Origin: Bacteroidales bacterium UBA4353
GTDB taxonomy: Bacteria > Bacteroidota > Bacteroidia > Bacteroidales > Paludibacteraceae
Assembly (NCBI GenBank): GCA_002394025.1
Contig: DGSV01000092.1
Coordinates: 1-13,209, forward strand
DNA length: 13,209 bases
Direction: 5' to 3'
Shown here: positions 1 to 6,581 of the stretch, in pieces
Layout: every line of letters begins with the position of its first letter
Numbering within the stretch: the first letter of the stretch is position 1
Position numbers and translations under genes: made by a program
The notes under the pieces: model-generated
What the model was told of the DNA's origin: nothing
What the model saw: only the letters and a program-made list of their open reading frames with translations
Databases searched by the model: none

Positions 1-104
1 TGAAGCAGATAGTCAACAACTTTTGAGGTTGCTGCTTCTACATTATGCGTAATGTATGCGGACACAAGGACATTTGTGTCAATTACAGCGTAAATAATAA
101 TTAT
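1..104 (-). CDS. PIN-domain toxin, N-terminal fragment
   Basis: This is the 5' end of a gene leaving the window at position 1. Read leftward from about 95 it gives YAVIDTNVLVSA, the first strand and first acidic Asp (D of DTN) of a PIN-domain ribonuclease, then a helix (ITHNVEAATSKVVDYLL). PIN toxins of type II toxin-antitoxin pairs are Mg-dependent RNases. The gene directly follows a RelB/DinJ-type antitoxin in the same direction. No ATG, GTG or TTG lies in frame between an upstream in-frame TGA and the PIN motif. The possible starts are ATA at 104-102, whose last two bases belong to the antitoxin TAA, or one of three ATT codons between 101 and 93. Translation is probably coupled to the antitoxin. 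The family call is firm for a fragment this short; the exact start is unknown. Confidence 0.8.
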   Translation of the reverse strand, partial: MIIIYAVIDTNVLVSAYITHNVEAATSKVVDYLL

Positions 105-424
105 GCAGTTTCCAGTTGTTTTTGTTTTTCACGGGCAATGCGTTCGCGACGTTCTTGACGAGCTTTCCGAATTTCTTCATCAATTTCTTCCATCGTTAAA
201 TCAGGTCTGTTGCTGCGATCAGTAGTATATAGCATATCCAATAAAGCCTGACTTGTCTTATCCTCGTCTGCGCTGATAGTGAAAGGAATAGAGCGAGTGC
301 GAACCACTGCATTGATAAAAACGTTTACAGCCGCATTAACGCTCATGCCGAATTGTTCGCAGAGTGCGTCAAATTGCCTCTTTACGTTATTGTCCACACG
401 GATTGTCATTGCTGTTTGTGCCAT
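101..424 (-). CDS. RelB/DinJ-family type II antitoxin
   Basis: This 107-residue protein is the likely antitoxin of the pair with the PIN gene just downstream. Residues 5-48 look like a ribbon-helix-helix DNA-binding domain of the RelB/DinJ type: a short strand (AMTIRVDNNVK), a helix over FDALCEQFGM, then SVNAAVNVFINAVVRTRSIPF, which is close to the family signature. The C-terminal third (about 78-107) is highly charged, rich in Glu, Arg and Lys, and likely folds on binding the toxin. The start is supported by AGGAGG at 437-432, 7 nt before ATG. RelB/DinJ antitoxins usually repress their own operon, and tandem repeats at 451-480 are a plausible operator. DinJ-like antitoxins are often paired with RelE/YafQ toxins; here the partner is a PIN protein. 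Confidence 0.9.
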   Translation of the reverse strand: MAQTAMTIRVDNNVKRQFDALCEQFGMSVNAAVNVFINAVVRTRSIPFTISADEDKTSQALLDMLYTTDRSNRPDLTMEEIDEEIRKARQERRERIAREKQKQLETA

Positions 425-450
425 AATTATGCCTCCTGTTTGTTGTTAAT

Positions 451-480
451 AGATTTCAATAAGATTTCAATAAGATTTCA
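451..480. repeat. Tandem 11-bp repeats, possible antitoxin operator
   Basis: The unit AGATTTCAATA occurs at 451-461 and 462-472, and its first 8 bases recur at 473-480. The period of 11 bp is about one helical turn. The array lies between the inferred antitoxin promoter (490-521) and the antitoxin Shine-Dalgarno sequence (432-437), so it sits in the expected 5' leader. An operator for the ribbon-helix-helix antitoxin is an inference from position and spacing. Confidence 0.6.
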
Positions 481-489
481 TTTCGCCTG

Positions 490-521
490 CAAAGTTATGT
501 CAAATGTTTGAGATATGCAAG
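490..521 (-). promoter_or_regulatory. Bacteroidetes-type promoter for the toxin-antitoxin operon
   Basis: On the minus strand, TAACTTTG (497-490) matches the -7 consensus TAnnTTTG, and CTTG (521-518) supplies the -33 element; 19 nt separate its TTGC (520-517) from the -7 box. Transcription would start near 485, placing the 11-bp repeats immediately downstream and leaving a leader of about 60 nt. Confidence 0.65.
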
Positions 522-543
522 CTTTCGGGCAAAAAAACCTTTT

Positions 544-578
544 TTTTGTGGGGTATGCCAATTTTCATACCGACAAAA
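544..578. repeat. Interrupted inverted repeat between rsmI and the antitoxin
   Basis: TTTTGT (544-549) pairs with ACAAAA (573-578), and GGTATG (552-557) pairs with CATACC (566-571), around an 8-nt loop. Two unpaired bases on one side face one on the other. It lies 86 bp beyond the rsmI stop and 23 bp upstream of the antitoxin -33 element. Neither strand has a T-run after the stem, so it is not a classical intrinsic terminator. A regulatory site is possible but not shown. Confidence 0.45.
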
Positions 579-663
579 GCACACAACTCTCTGCATGGTT
601 CCATACGCGTGTTGCATGAATGATGTTTGATTGCTTTGCTTGCCGGAATCTATTGGCTGCTTA

Positions 664-1329
664 TTAGTCTTTGCCGGCTACTATAATTACGAATTCTCCT
701 TTGGGTTGCGTTGTTGTGAAGTGTTCTATCATTTCGCCCAATGTGCCTCGCAGTGTCTGTTCGTGTATCTTGCTGATTTCTCGGCTTACTGCCGCGTGGC
801 GTTCTGCGCCCAGTGTTTCGGCGAGTTGCGTGAGCGTCTTCAATACTCTGAACGGCGATTCGTAGAATATTATTGTCCTTGTTTCTTCCGCCAGCGCGTT
901 GAGTCGTGTCTGGCGTCCTTTTTTCTGCGGCAGGAAGCCTTCGAAGCAGAATCGGTCATTGGGCAGCGCTGAGTTGACGAGCGCCGGTATGCATGCCGTA
1001 GCTCCCGGCAGGGTCTGTATCTCCACGCCTATCAGCGCGCACTGCCTGACGAGCAGATAGCCGGGGTCGCTGATTGCAGGTGTGCCGGCATCGGAAATAA
1101 GAGCTACGTTGAGCCCGCCGGCGATGCGCTCGGCAAGGGTTTCAACGGTCTGATGCTCGTTGAACTTGTGGTGGCTCTGCATGGGAGTGTGTATGTCGTA
1201 GTGGTGAAGCAGCACGCTGCTCGTGCGGGTGTCCTCGGCGAGTATCAAATCCGCCTCTTTGAGAACACGAAGGGCGCGCAGTGTGATGTCCTCAAGATTT
1301 CCTACTGGTGTGGGTACTACGTAAAGCAT
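664..1329 (-). CDS. rsmI: 16S rRNA (cytidine1402-2'-O)-methyltransferase RsmI
   Basis: RsmI uses S-adenosylmethionine to methylate the 2'-O of C1402 in the 16S rRNA decoding centre. The 221-residue product belongs to the tetrapyrrole methylase (SAM-MT, class III) fold. It begins with MLYVVPTPVGNLEDITLRAL, which is diagnostic. AEDTRTSSVLL is at 31-41, the glycine-rich SDAGTPAISDPG loop at 79-90, FYESPFR at 155-161 and VSREISKIHEQTLRG at 181-195. It is shorter than E. coli RsmI (about 286) because it lacks the C-terminal extension, as seems usual in Bacteroidetes. It starts at ATG with no clear Shine-Dalgarno and ends in two consecutive in-frame stops. The acidic-protein gene lies 40 nt upstream in the same direction, so the two may be co-transcribed. 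Confidence 0.96.
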   Translation of the reverse strand: MLYVVPTPVGNLEDITLRALRVLKEADLILAEDTRTSSVLLHHYDIHTPMQSHHKFNEHQTVETLAERIAGGLNVALISDAGTPAISDPGYLLVRQCALIGVEIQTLPGATACIPALVNSALPNDRFCFEGFLPQKKGRQTRLNALAEETRTIIFYESPFRVLKTLTQLAETLGAERHAAVSREISKIHEQTLRGTLGEMIEHFTTTQPKGEFVIIVAGKD

Positions 1330-1369
1330 AGAATTTCAGAATCGCTGTGCGGATAACATGCGGTGGGAA

Positions 1370-2473
1370 TTACGAAAACAGACGAGCTACTATGGCGAGG
1401 AAGTTCTGCTGGTCTTCGCTCTCAAAGTCCCAGTGCAGAGTGTCAGCCAGATAGCGCTGCGCCTCTTCCAGCGACTTGGTGCCGTTGAGCGCGAGGATGG
1501 TCTTGGTCATCAGCTCGCCCTTGCCGCTGAATAATGTTCTTTGGTAATAGAACCTGTCACCCAAAGTCATGCCCTGATTGATGTCCACGATATGAGCTTT
1601 GTTGAGTTGGTCATTGCGTGTTGTGGCAGCCTGTTGAGGTGCGCTGAAGAGGTCAAAGCCTTCGCCGGAAACGTCGCTGTCTAACGAAAGCTCATCATGT
1701 TGACTATCAGAGTTATTAGCCTCGACAGTCGGTTTTTTGCTGCTATCATCTTGTATGTTTTCATGAGTGATAGCAGTCTGCTCGATGTGGTCACTATGAG
1801 TTTCTGCTTGATTTATCGCCTCTTTACCGTTCTGATTATTATCGTTTTCCGTCGATTCGGTGGCTAATTGCTGTTGTTTGTCATCTTGTGGGGCGTTATC
1901 GTGTCGGAAAGCTTGTGCGGCATGCAGTACTCGACTAATCCAACTCATTCCGCCATCGCCATTGTCTTTAGTTTCCTTTTTCACAGGCTCTGCCTCTGTA
2001 TAATAATGTTGCTCAGCCGAATTATCCATGCTTTCTTCTATCTGCTCGTCGGCTTTTTCTTCTTCTTCGTTTACTGGATCGTTGGTGTTTTCTTCTTGGT
2101 GTTCGTTTACCGGATCGTCTATGTGGGCTTCTTTGTTAATTTCCTCTTCATCAATGTATTCGCTGTCCTCTTCGTCATCGTCAGAATCGTCTTGTGGTTC
2201 ATCGTTTTCGAATTCTGACGGAATGTAGTTTATTCCGTCAAATTCATGTGAGATAAGATCTTCGGTCTGCTCTTGTTCCTTTGCCAGATTGTTGCCATCG
2301 GTGTGTACCGCACACTCAATCTGGTTAAGACGCATTTGAATATTAGCTACTTTGCGTTTCGCGAGGTCTATCAGTACAGGGGGGAGAAGGTCTATTTCGT
2401 TGAGTCCTTGCGTCAGTTGGGCAAGTTCCGAGATGTCGGCTCTGATGAGCTCCACAATGAGTTTGTTATCCAT
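1370..2473 (-). CDS. Hypothetical protein with acidic central region
   Basis: I do not recognise a named family for this 367-residue protein. It has three parts. Residues 1-57 look helical (MDNKLIVELIRADISELAQL and following), suggesting a small folded domain or coiled coil. Residues about 60-290 are low complexity: 88-160 is dominated by Asp and Glu and contains DPVNE twice, and the rest is rich in Asn, Gln and Ser. Residues about 294-367 form a conserved-looking globular tail (VDINQGMTLGDRFYYQRTLFSGKGELMTKTILALNG) of a kind I associate with uncharacterised Bacteroidales proteins. There is no signal peptide or membrane segment, so it is probably cytoplasmic. It reads away from pssA, with a possible promoter at 2500-2507, and toward rsmI. 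A scaffold or adaptor role fits the shape but is speculation. Confidence 0.85.
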   Translation of the reverse strand: MDNKLIVELIRADISELAQLTQGLNEIDLLPPVLIDLAKRKVANIQMRLNQIECAVHTDGNNLAKEQEQTEDLISHEFDGINYIPSEFENDEPQDDSDDDEEDSEYIDEEEINKEAHIDDPVNEHQEENTNDPVNEEEEKADEQIEESMDNSAEQHYYTEAEPVKKETKDNGDGGMSWISRVLHAAQAFRHDNAPQDDKQQQLATESTENDNNQNGKEAINQAETHSDHIEQTAITHENIQDDSSKKPTVEANNSDSQHDELSLDSDVSGEGFDLFSAPQQAATTRNDQLNKAHIVDINQGMTLGDRFYYQRTLFSGKGELMTKTILALNGTKSLEEAQRYLADTLHWDFESEDQQNFLAIVARLFS

Positions 2474-2499
2474 AGTTTTGATTAGTGTTATTCTCTCTA

Positions 2500-2507
2500 C
2501 AAAGTTA
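2500..2507 (-). promoter_or_regulatory. -7 element for the acidic-protein gene
   Basis: TAACTTTG on the minus strand matches the Bacteroidetes TAnnTTTG box and would give a leader of about 22 nt before the ATG at 2473. The -33 region is poor (CATG at the expected distance), so this is a partial match. Confidence 0.45.
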
Positions 2508-2570
2508 CTAATAAAAATTGAAAAAACATGGTCATGTGTCTTTATGTCCTTAAAATTGCTAAAAAATCGC

Positions 2571-2578
2571 TAACTTTG
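2571..2578 (+). promoter_or_regulatory. -7 element for pssA
   Basis: TAACTTTG followed by CACC resembles the Bacteroidetes -7 box and would start transcription about 20 nt before the pssA ATG. No good -33 TTTG stands at the usual spacing. Together with the minus-strand box at 2500-2507 it makes the 2474-2603 gap a divergent promoter region. Confidence 0.5.
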
Positions 2579-2603
2579 CACCGCTTTTAGAAAAAACGTT
2601 GAA

Positions 2604-3359
2604 ATGAAACTTTTTAATATCCCCAATCTGCTTACCTGCTGTAACCTGATTGCAGGTTGTGTGGGCATAGTGTTTGTGCTTACCGGTGAGAGTCTCACCG
2701 CCGGCTTGATAGCCATGGTTATAGCTTGTATGTTCGATTTTCTTGATGGCTTCACAGCTCGTCTGCTCAAGGTGTCAGGACCTGTCGGTAAGGAGCTGGA
2801 CTCGCTGGCTGATGTGGTGTCGTTCGGAGTATTGCCGGCGATGATGGTGTTTCAGCTTTCGCGTCTTTATATGAAGAGTAAAGGTCTGCTTGTCAGCGAT
2901 GATGTTGACGGCTGCTCTGACTACATCGAGGCTAACGACCTTGAGGCTTTCCTTCTGTGCGCCTTGGCATTCCTCATTCCTGCTTTCTCGGCGTTGCGGC
3001 TTGCTAAGTTCAACCTCGACGAGCGGCAGACATCATCATTCATTGGACTGCCGACACCTGCCAACGCACTGCTTTGGGGTGGGTTGTTAGCCAACTACGA
3101 CATAGTGCTCATGGAGGCCCCGTACGTATATCTGCTGCTGCTCGCTGTGCCGCTCACGTGCTACCTGCTCGTGTCGGAAATACCGATGTTCTCGCTCAAA
3201 TTCCACGACATCAAGTGGACCAATAACTGGTATCGCTACGTATTTATTATCGGTATAGTACTGCTGTTCAGTGTGTTGCGTCTTAAGGCTCTCGCGTGGG
3301 TCATAGTTTGGTACATTATTTGGAACGCTGTGTATCAAATAATAAGAAAAAAATCATGA
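2604..3359 (+). CDS. pssA: CDP-diacylglycerol-serine O-phosphatidyltransferase
   Basis: The enzyme joins serine to CDP-diacylglycerol to make phosphatidylserine, the precursor of phosphatidylethanolamine, at the cytoplasmic membrane. The full CDP-alcohol phosphotransferase signature is visible: D45-x2-D48-G49-x2-A52-R53-x8-G62-x3-D66-x3-D70, with all four metal-binding aspartates. The N-terminus (MKLFNIPNLLTCCNLIAGC) is typical of the membrane PssA type. About six to eight hydrophobic segments follow, including 203-230 near the C-terminus. At 251 residues it fits the family range. Its TGA (3357-3359) overlaps the ATG of the next gene (3356-3358), so the two are probably translationally coupled. 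No phosphatidylserine decarboxylase gene is present in the window. Confidence 0.95.
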   Translation: MKLFNIPNLLTCCNLIAGCVGIVFVLTGESLTAGLIAMVIACMFDFLDGFTARLLKVSGPVGKELDSLADVVSFGVLPAMMVFQLSRLYMKSKGLLVSDDVDGCSDYIEANDLEAFLLCALAFLIPAFSALRLAKFNLDERQTSSFIGLPTPANALLWGGLLANYDIVLMEAPYVYLLLLAVPLTCYLLVSEIPMFSLKFHDIKWTNNWYRYVFIIGIVLLFSVLRLKALAWVIVWYIIWNAVYQIIRKKS

Positions 3360-4291
3360 AAAGGTTCAGTTTGTATCTTTTATTCGTCGTGTGCGCTGTG
3401 AGTGCCGGTGCTCAACGACTCGTGCCAATTAAGTTTGGCGATTTTGAACGTTGGGCGGTGAGGTATATTACTGATTCCAAGTTGCTTGGAGGAGCTACCA
3501 AGACCGTCTATGAGATAGCTCCTGTTGATACCATTCGCGGCAATATACCTTTTTCAACTAAGGCATCGCCTTGGGAAACTTCTAATGTCTATGCCAATCC
3601 AATGGGTATTGCCAAGGCGAGCAATAGCGTAGAGCCTGAAAAGCGCGGTAACGGAACTTGCGCACGTATGGATGTCAAGCTTGAGATTGTTCGCGCTTTG
3701 GGCATAGACATTGAGGTCGTGGTGGCAGGAAGCATATTCTTGGGCAAGATGTATGAGCCCATCAAGTCTGCCAACGACCCTTATAAAAATATGGATATGG
3801 GCATTGCTTACACTAAACGTCCCAAGGCTATAGTGTTTGATTATAAAACTATTGTGTCGCCGGAAAATACTATGACCAAGGCTCTCGGAGTGCGCCATAA
3901 GACCATTGAGGGTCACGACACGCCCGAGGTCGTGGTCTATCTGCAGAAGCGCTGGGAAGATTCGGAGGGACGCATACACGCCCTGCGCGTAGGCACGGCA
4001 AGGCTCAGATTTGAAACCACGCAAAAGCAGTGGCACAACGACTTCCGGCTGCCGATACGCTATGGCGACATCACTTCGCTGCCCGACTTCCGCAGCTATG
4101 AAGGACTTGGATTTCCGTTCAACATGCGCAACAGCAAAGGCAAAATGACGCCTATCGTGGAAGAGGGTTGGGCTGACGCCAACGCCACGCCTACGCACCT
4201 CGTGGTGATGTTCACCTCGGGCTGCCAGCCGGCGTTCATAGGGCATATAGGAAACACCCTGTGGGTCGATAATGTGAGAATCGAAGAATAG
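3356..4291 (+). CDS. Secreted PCMD-like protein
   Basis: The 311-residue product begins MKRFSLYLLFVVCAVSAGAQ, a signal peptide with likely type I cleavage after AGA (residue 19), so it is exported to the periplasm or beyond. There is no lipobox Cys. The mature part resembles the PCMD domain (putative carbohydrate metabolism) common in Bacteroidetes: an early FGDFERW, a central VVAGSIFLGKMYEP (122-134), a possible hydrophobic strand PKAIVFDYK (156-164), and a C-terminal beta segment with a TLWVDNVRIEE ending, as at the end of carbohydrate-binding jelly-roll modules. No catalytic residues can be assigned. An in-frame upstream start at 3296 would bury the signal peptide and lies inside pssA; the ATG at 3356, overlapping the pssA stop as ATGA, is preferred. 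Family call moderate, secretion strong. Confidence 0.75.
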   Translation: MKRFSLYLLFVVCAVSAGAQRLVPIKFGDFERWAVRYITDSKLLGGATKTVYEIAPVDTIRGNIPFSTKASPWETSNVYANPMGIAKASNSVEPEKRGNGTCARMDVKLEIVRALGIDIEVVVAGSIFLGKMYEPIKSANDPYKNMDMGIAYTKRPKAIVFDYKTIVSPENTMTKALGVRHKTIEGHDTPEVVVYLQKRWEDSEGRIHALRVGTARLRFETTQKQWHNDFRLPIRYGDITSLPDFRSYEGLGFPFNMRNSKGKMTPIVEEGWADANATPTHLVVMFTSGCQPAFIGHIGNTLWVDNVRIEE

Positions 4292-4301
4292 TGATAAATG
4301 G

Positions 4302-5240
4302 TTATTTAGTTGTGAGATAGTGTTTTAATCGTTTTATATCGGCATCAGTGATGATGTCGATATTTTTTATATCCTCAACATTTTTGAGACTTACGGCATT
4401 GCGCCTCAAGTCGTAGATGGCTTTGGCTTTGTCGAATGTCAGGTAGGGGTGCCGGCGCATTTGTCCGACGCTGGCACGGTTGATATTAATGCGGCGGATG
4501 AGAGTTGTGTCAATGGTAGAATGTTTGAGTAGGGTGTCAATAGCTTTTGGGCTAATACCATCTATCTCCTTAATTTGTTCCGGAGAATAGAACCCTCCCA
4601 GACTTGTTCTATAGTGAATTATTTGCCGTGCCGTGTAACTTCCAATGCCGCTCAGTTTCATGAGGTCTGCTGTGTCGCAGTTGTTGAGCTCGATTATTGT
4701 GTCAATTTTGATGTTTGTGAACTTAGGTTTTGTAGCGATGCTGTCGGCGGGGATTGCAATGGCAGGTCGTAATTTTTCAAAAGCTTCGGTATCTAACCCG
4801 TAGGTGCGTGAGAAGTGTTCGGGGGTGCGATATACACCGCCTTTTCGGCGATAGCGCATTACATTGCCGGCAACGTATTGTGAAACGCCCATCTTCACCA
4901 GCGATGCTGAATCGATGCTATTGGGGTCGAAGGGAGCGGGCGTGGAGCGTATGTCATTTCGGAAATAGTTTTCATCACGCTGACGCGTATTTGTGTGTCG
5001 AGTAATGTCATAGTTCCTGTATTTACGTGTTTTTAGGCTATCAATATGTGCCATACGAGCCTCGAAGGCTTCATATTCCGTCAGTTCAATGCTGTCTTGT
5101 CGGTTTTGATGATTGAAGACGCCCCGTGAGGCAAGGATATTGGCAATGACGAGCAATATGATAGTCAACAGCATAGCCACGCCTCCGAGGATTTCGCGGC
5201 GGCGAAAATGTAACGCATTGACGATGTGTTGCCAAAGCAT
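4302..5240 (-). CDS. Membrane-anchored triple helix-hairpin-helix protein (ComEA-like)
   Basis: This 312-residue protein has one N-terminal membrane segment (about 17-37) after a basic stretch (HFRRRE), then a charged spacer (42-100) and three ComEA-type helix-hairpin-helix modules. Module 1 (103-163) starts FDPNSIDSASLVKMGVS. Module 2 (180-245) has the best hairpin (LNNCDTADLMKLSGIGSYTA). Module 3 (250-308) starts ININRASVGQMRRHPYLTFDKA. HhH modules bind DNA without sequence specificity, and ComEA does so outside the membrane during DNA uptake. The basic N-terminus before the membrane segment suggests the modules face the periplasm. A DNA-uptake role is an inference from the fold. It lies 10 nt downstream of the YihY gene in the same direction, and its stop faces the stop of the PCMD-like gene with only 10 bp between. 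Confidence 0.85.
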   Translation of the reverse strand: MLWQHIVNALHFRRREILGGVAMLLTIILLVIANILASRGVFNHQNRQDSIELTEYEAFEARMAHIDSLKTRKYRNYDITRHTNTRQRDENYFRNDIRSTPAPFDPNSIDSASLVKMGVSQYVAGNVMRYRRKGGVYRTPEHFSRTYGLDTEAFEKLRPAIAIPADSIATKPKFTNIKIDTIIELNNCDTADLMKLSGIGSYTARQIIHYRTSLGGFYSPEQIKEIDGISPKAIDTLLKHSTIDTTLIRRININRASVGQMRRHPYLTFDKAKAIYDLRRNAVSLKNVEDIKNIDIITDADIKRLKHYLTTK

Positions 5241-5250
5241 AGAGGTTCAT

Positions 5251-6567
5251 TTAGAGGTCTTTGATGAGAATGTCATGTTCCTTGTTTTGTTCAAGGAATT
5301 TGTCGTAGTTTTTCTTGAAGCGCTTCATCTCTTCCGGTGGATTATTGATGAAATTTTCTGTGCCATAATGCATTCTCATAGAGGTGATTGTCTTGATACT
5401 TAGTGTGTTGATGTCTCGTGCCGGTTGATATGATTTGCCTGTCGTTGGATCGGCGAAGACTTCTATGAGTACTTTGGCATTGACCATATCTTTGAGTATC
5501 TGCATGGTGAGACGTATGGGCAGATGGTTTTCCAGTGCGATTTGTTCAGCACTCATTGGACGTTGACCGTGTTCGAAGCGTTTGATGATACACCGGACAA
5601 CATATAGTGTGAGGAAGTGCTTGTAGTGTGGGGAGATATTATCAGTGTCTGTTTCGTAGTCAAAATTGGCGACATTTTGTGAGGCGTATGCTATCTCGGC
5701 TCCAAGGAGCATAATAATACACGATATCTGTATGAACATCAGCAACAAAGGTACTGCGGCAAATGAGCCATAAACAACGTTATAGCGGTTGAGGAACACC
5801 TGTCCCCATATATATATCTGCTGGAAGATATTGAAAAACACGCTTGTGAAGAGAGCCGCTATACCGGCGTTGACGAATTTGACTTTGGTGTTAGGTAGTG
5901 CCATATACAGCACTAGGAACATAATCCAACTGACAATGTATGGTGTTAGCAGTAAGAAGAACTGTATCAACGGACTGATGCCTTTGATGAATAGTGAACC
6001 GGCATCGGTGTTGCCAAAATAGATACGCAACCCCGTGGAGGTGATGATGAGCACCGGCATGAGCAACAGTATTGCGATATAGGTAACGAATTGGCGTATA
6101 TAAGAACTTGATGACGATACTTGCCAGATGTCGTTAAAAGCCTGTTGCAGATCCAGAAAGAACGAGATGATAGCCCATGCCAATGCTATTATGCCCACAC
6201 CGACAAATACGCCGCCCGACGCCGTTTCGAGGTAGCGCTGCACAAACTCCATCACGGTATCAACCATATTAGCCTGTCCCACAAAACTATCGTTCAGTGC
6301 TTCCTTGATAATGCTTTCGAAACCAAAGCCCCGAGCAACTCCCACCATAAGCGCGAGGATAGGCACTGTGGCGAAAAGTATGGAATAGGTCAGCGCTGAG
6401 GCACGCACGGCAAGCTTGTCGTTGATATAGCCACGTACGGCGAGCACTAAAGTGCGTATGGTTTTGTAGCCTATGCGGCGCGAACTGGTCATCTCATCAA
6501 CGGTGTTGCGCCAAATGTCGTAACGCAGAAAATGGAATGAACGCTCTAAAAAGTCATTGAATTTCAT
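5251..6567 (-). CDS. YihY/BrkB-family membrane protein with C-terminal winged-helix-like domain
   Basis: This 438-residue integral membrane protein belongs to the YihY (virulence factor BrkB) family, once mislabelled ribonuclease BN; its substrate is not established. Hydrophobic segments lie near 57-77, 119-139, 158-180, 196-222, 231-250 and 265-292, the usual six. Family motifs include RASALTYSILFATVPILAL (55-73) and YNVVYGSFAAVPLLLMFI (262-279). Residues about 320-400 form a soluble tail resembling a winged helix (SAEQIALENHLPIRLTMQIL, then KVLIEVFADPTTGKSYQPA), as in longer bacterial members. The very C-terminus is a charged helix. It starts 14 nt after the mtnN stop and ends 10 nt before the HhH gene, so the three are probably one transcription unit. 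Confidence 0.92.
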   Translation of the reverse strand: MKFNDFLERSFHFLRYDIWRNTVDEMTSSRRIGYKTIRTLVLAVRGYINDKLAVRASALTYSILFATVPILALMVGVARGFGFESIIKEALNDSFVGQANMVDTVMEFVQRYLETASGGVFVGVGIIALAWAIISFFLDLQQAFNDIWQVSSSSSYIRQFVTYIAILLLMPVLIITSTGLRIYFGNTDAGSLFIKGISPLIQFFLLLTPYIVSWIMFLVLYMALPNTKVKFVNAGIAALFTSVFFNIFQQIYIWGQVFLNRYNVVYGSFAAVPLLLMFIQISCIIMLLGAEIAYASQNVANFDYETDTDNISPHYKHFLTLYVVRCIIKRFEHGQRPMSAEQIALENHLPIRLTMQILKDMVNAKVLIEVFADPTTGKSYQPARDINTLSIKTITSMRMHYGTENFINNPPEEMKRFKKNYDKFLEQNKEHDILIKDL

Positions 6568-6581
6568 AACTTAGAAGTGGT

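Noticed and set aside
531..547. A-run, CC, T-run as a terminator hairpin
   Set aside because: The stem is only A-T pairs with a 2-nt loop, too small to fold; at best the T-run contributes to the adjacent inverted repeat.
631..972. Plus-strand Cys/Phe-rich open frame opposite rsmI
   Set aside because: RsmI motifs on the minus strand are unmistakable; this frame is its shadow.
1868..2218. Plus-strand open frame reading as a hydrophobic membrane-like protein
   Set aside because: It is the complement of the acidic tract of the minus-strand gene; GAA/GAT-rich coding gives TTC/ATC-rich antisense. It has no ribosome site and no family resemblance.
3554..4246. 230-codon minus-strand open frame
   Set aside because: It lies wholly inside the PCMD-like gene, has a composition typical of antisense translation and no recognisable motif, while the plus strand has a signal peptide and coupled start.
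4295..4308. TAAAT-GGTT-ATTTA hairpin as a terminator between convergent genes
   Set aside because: It is a 5-bp stem of A-T pairs only and overlaps a stop codon; too weak to call.
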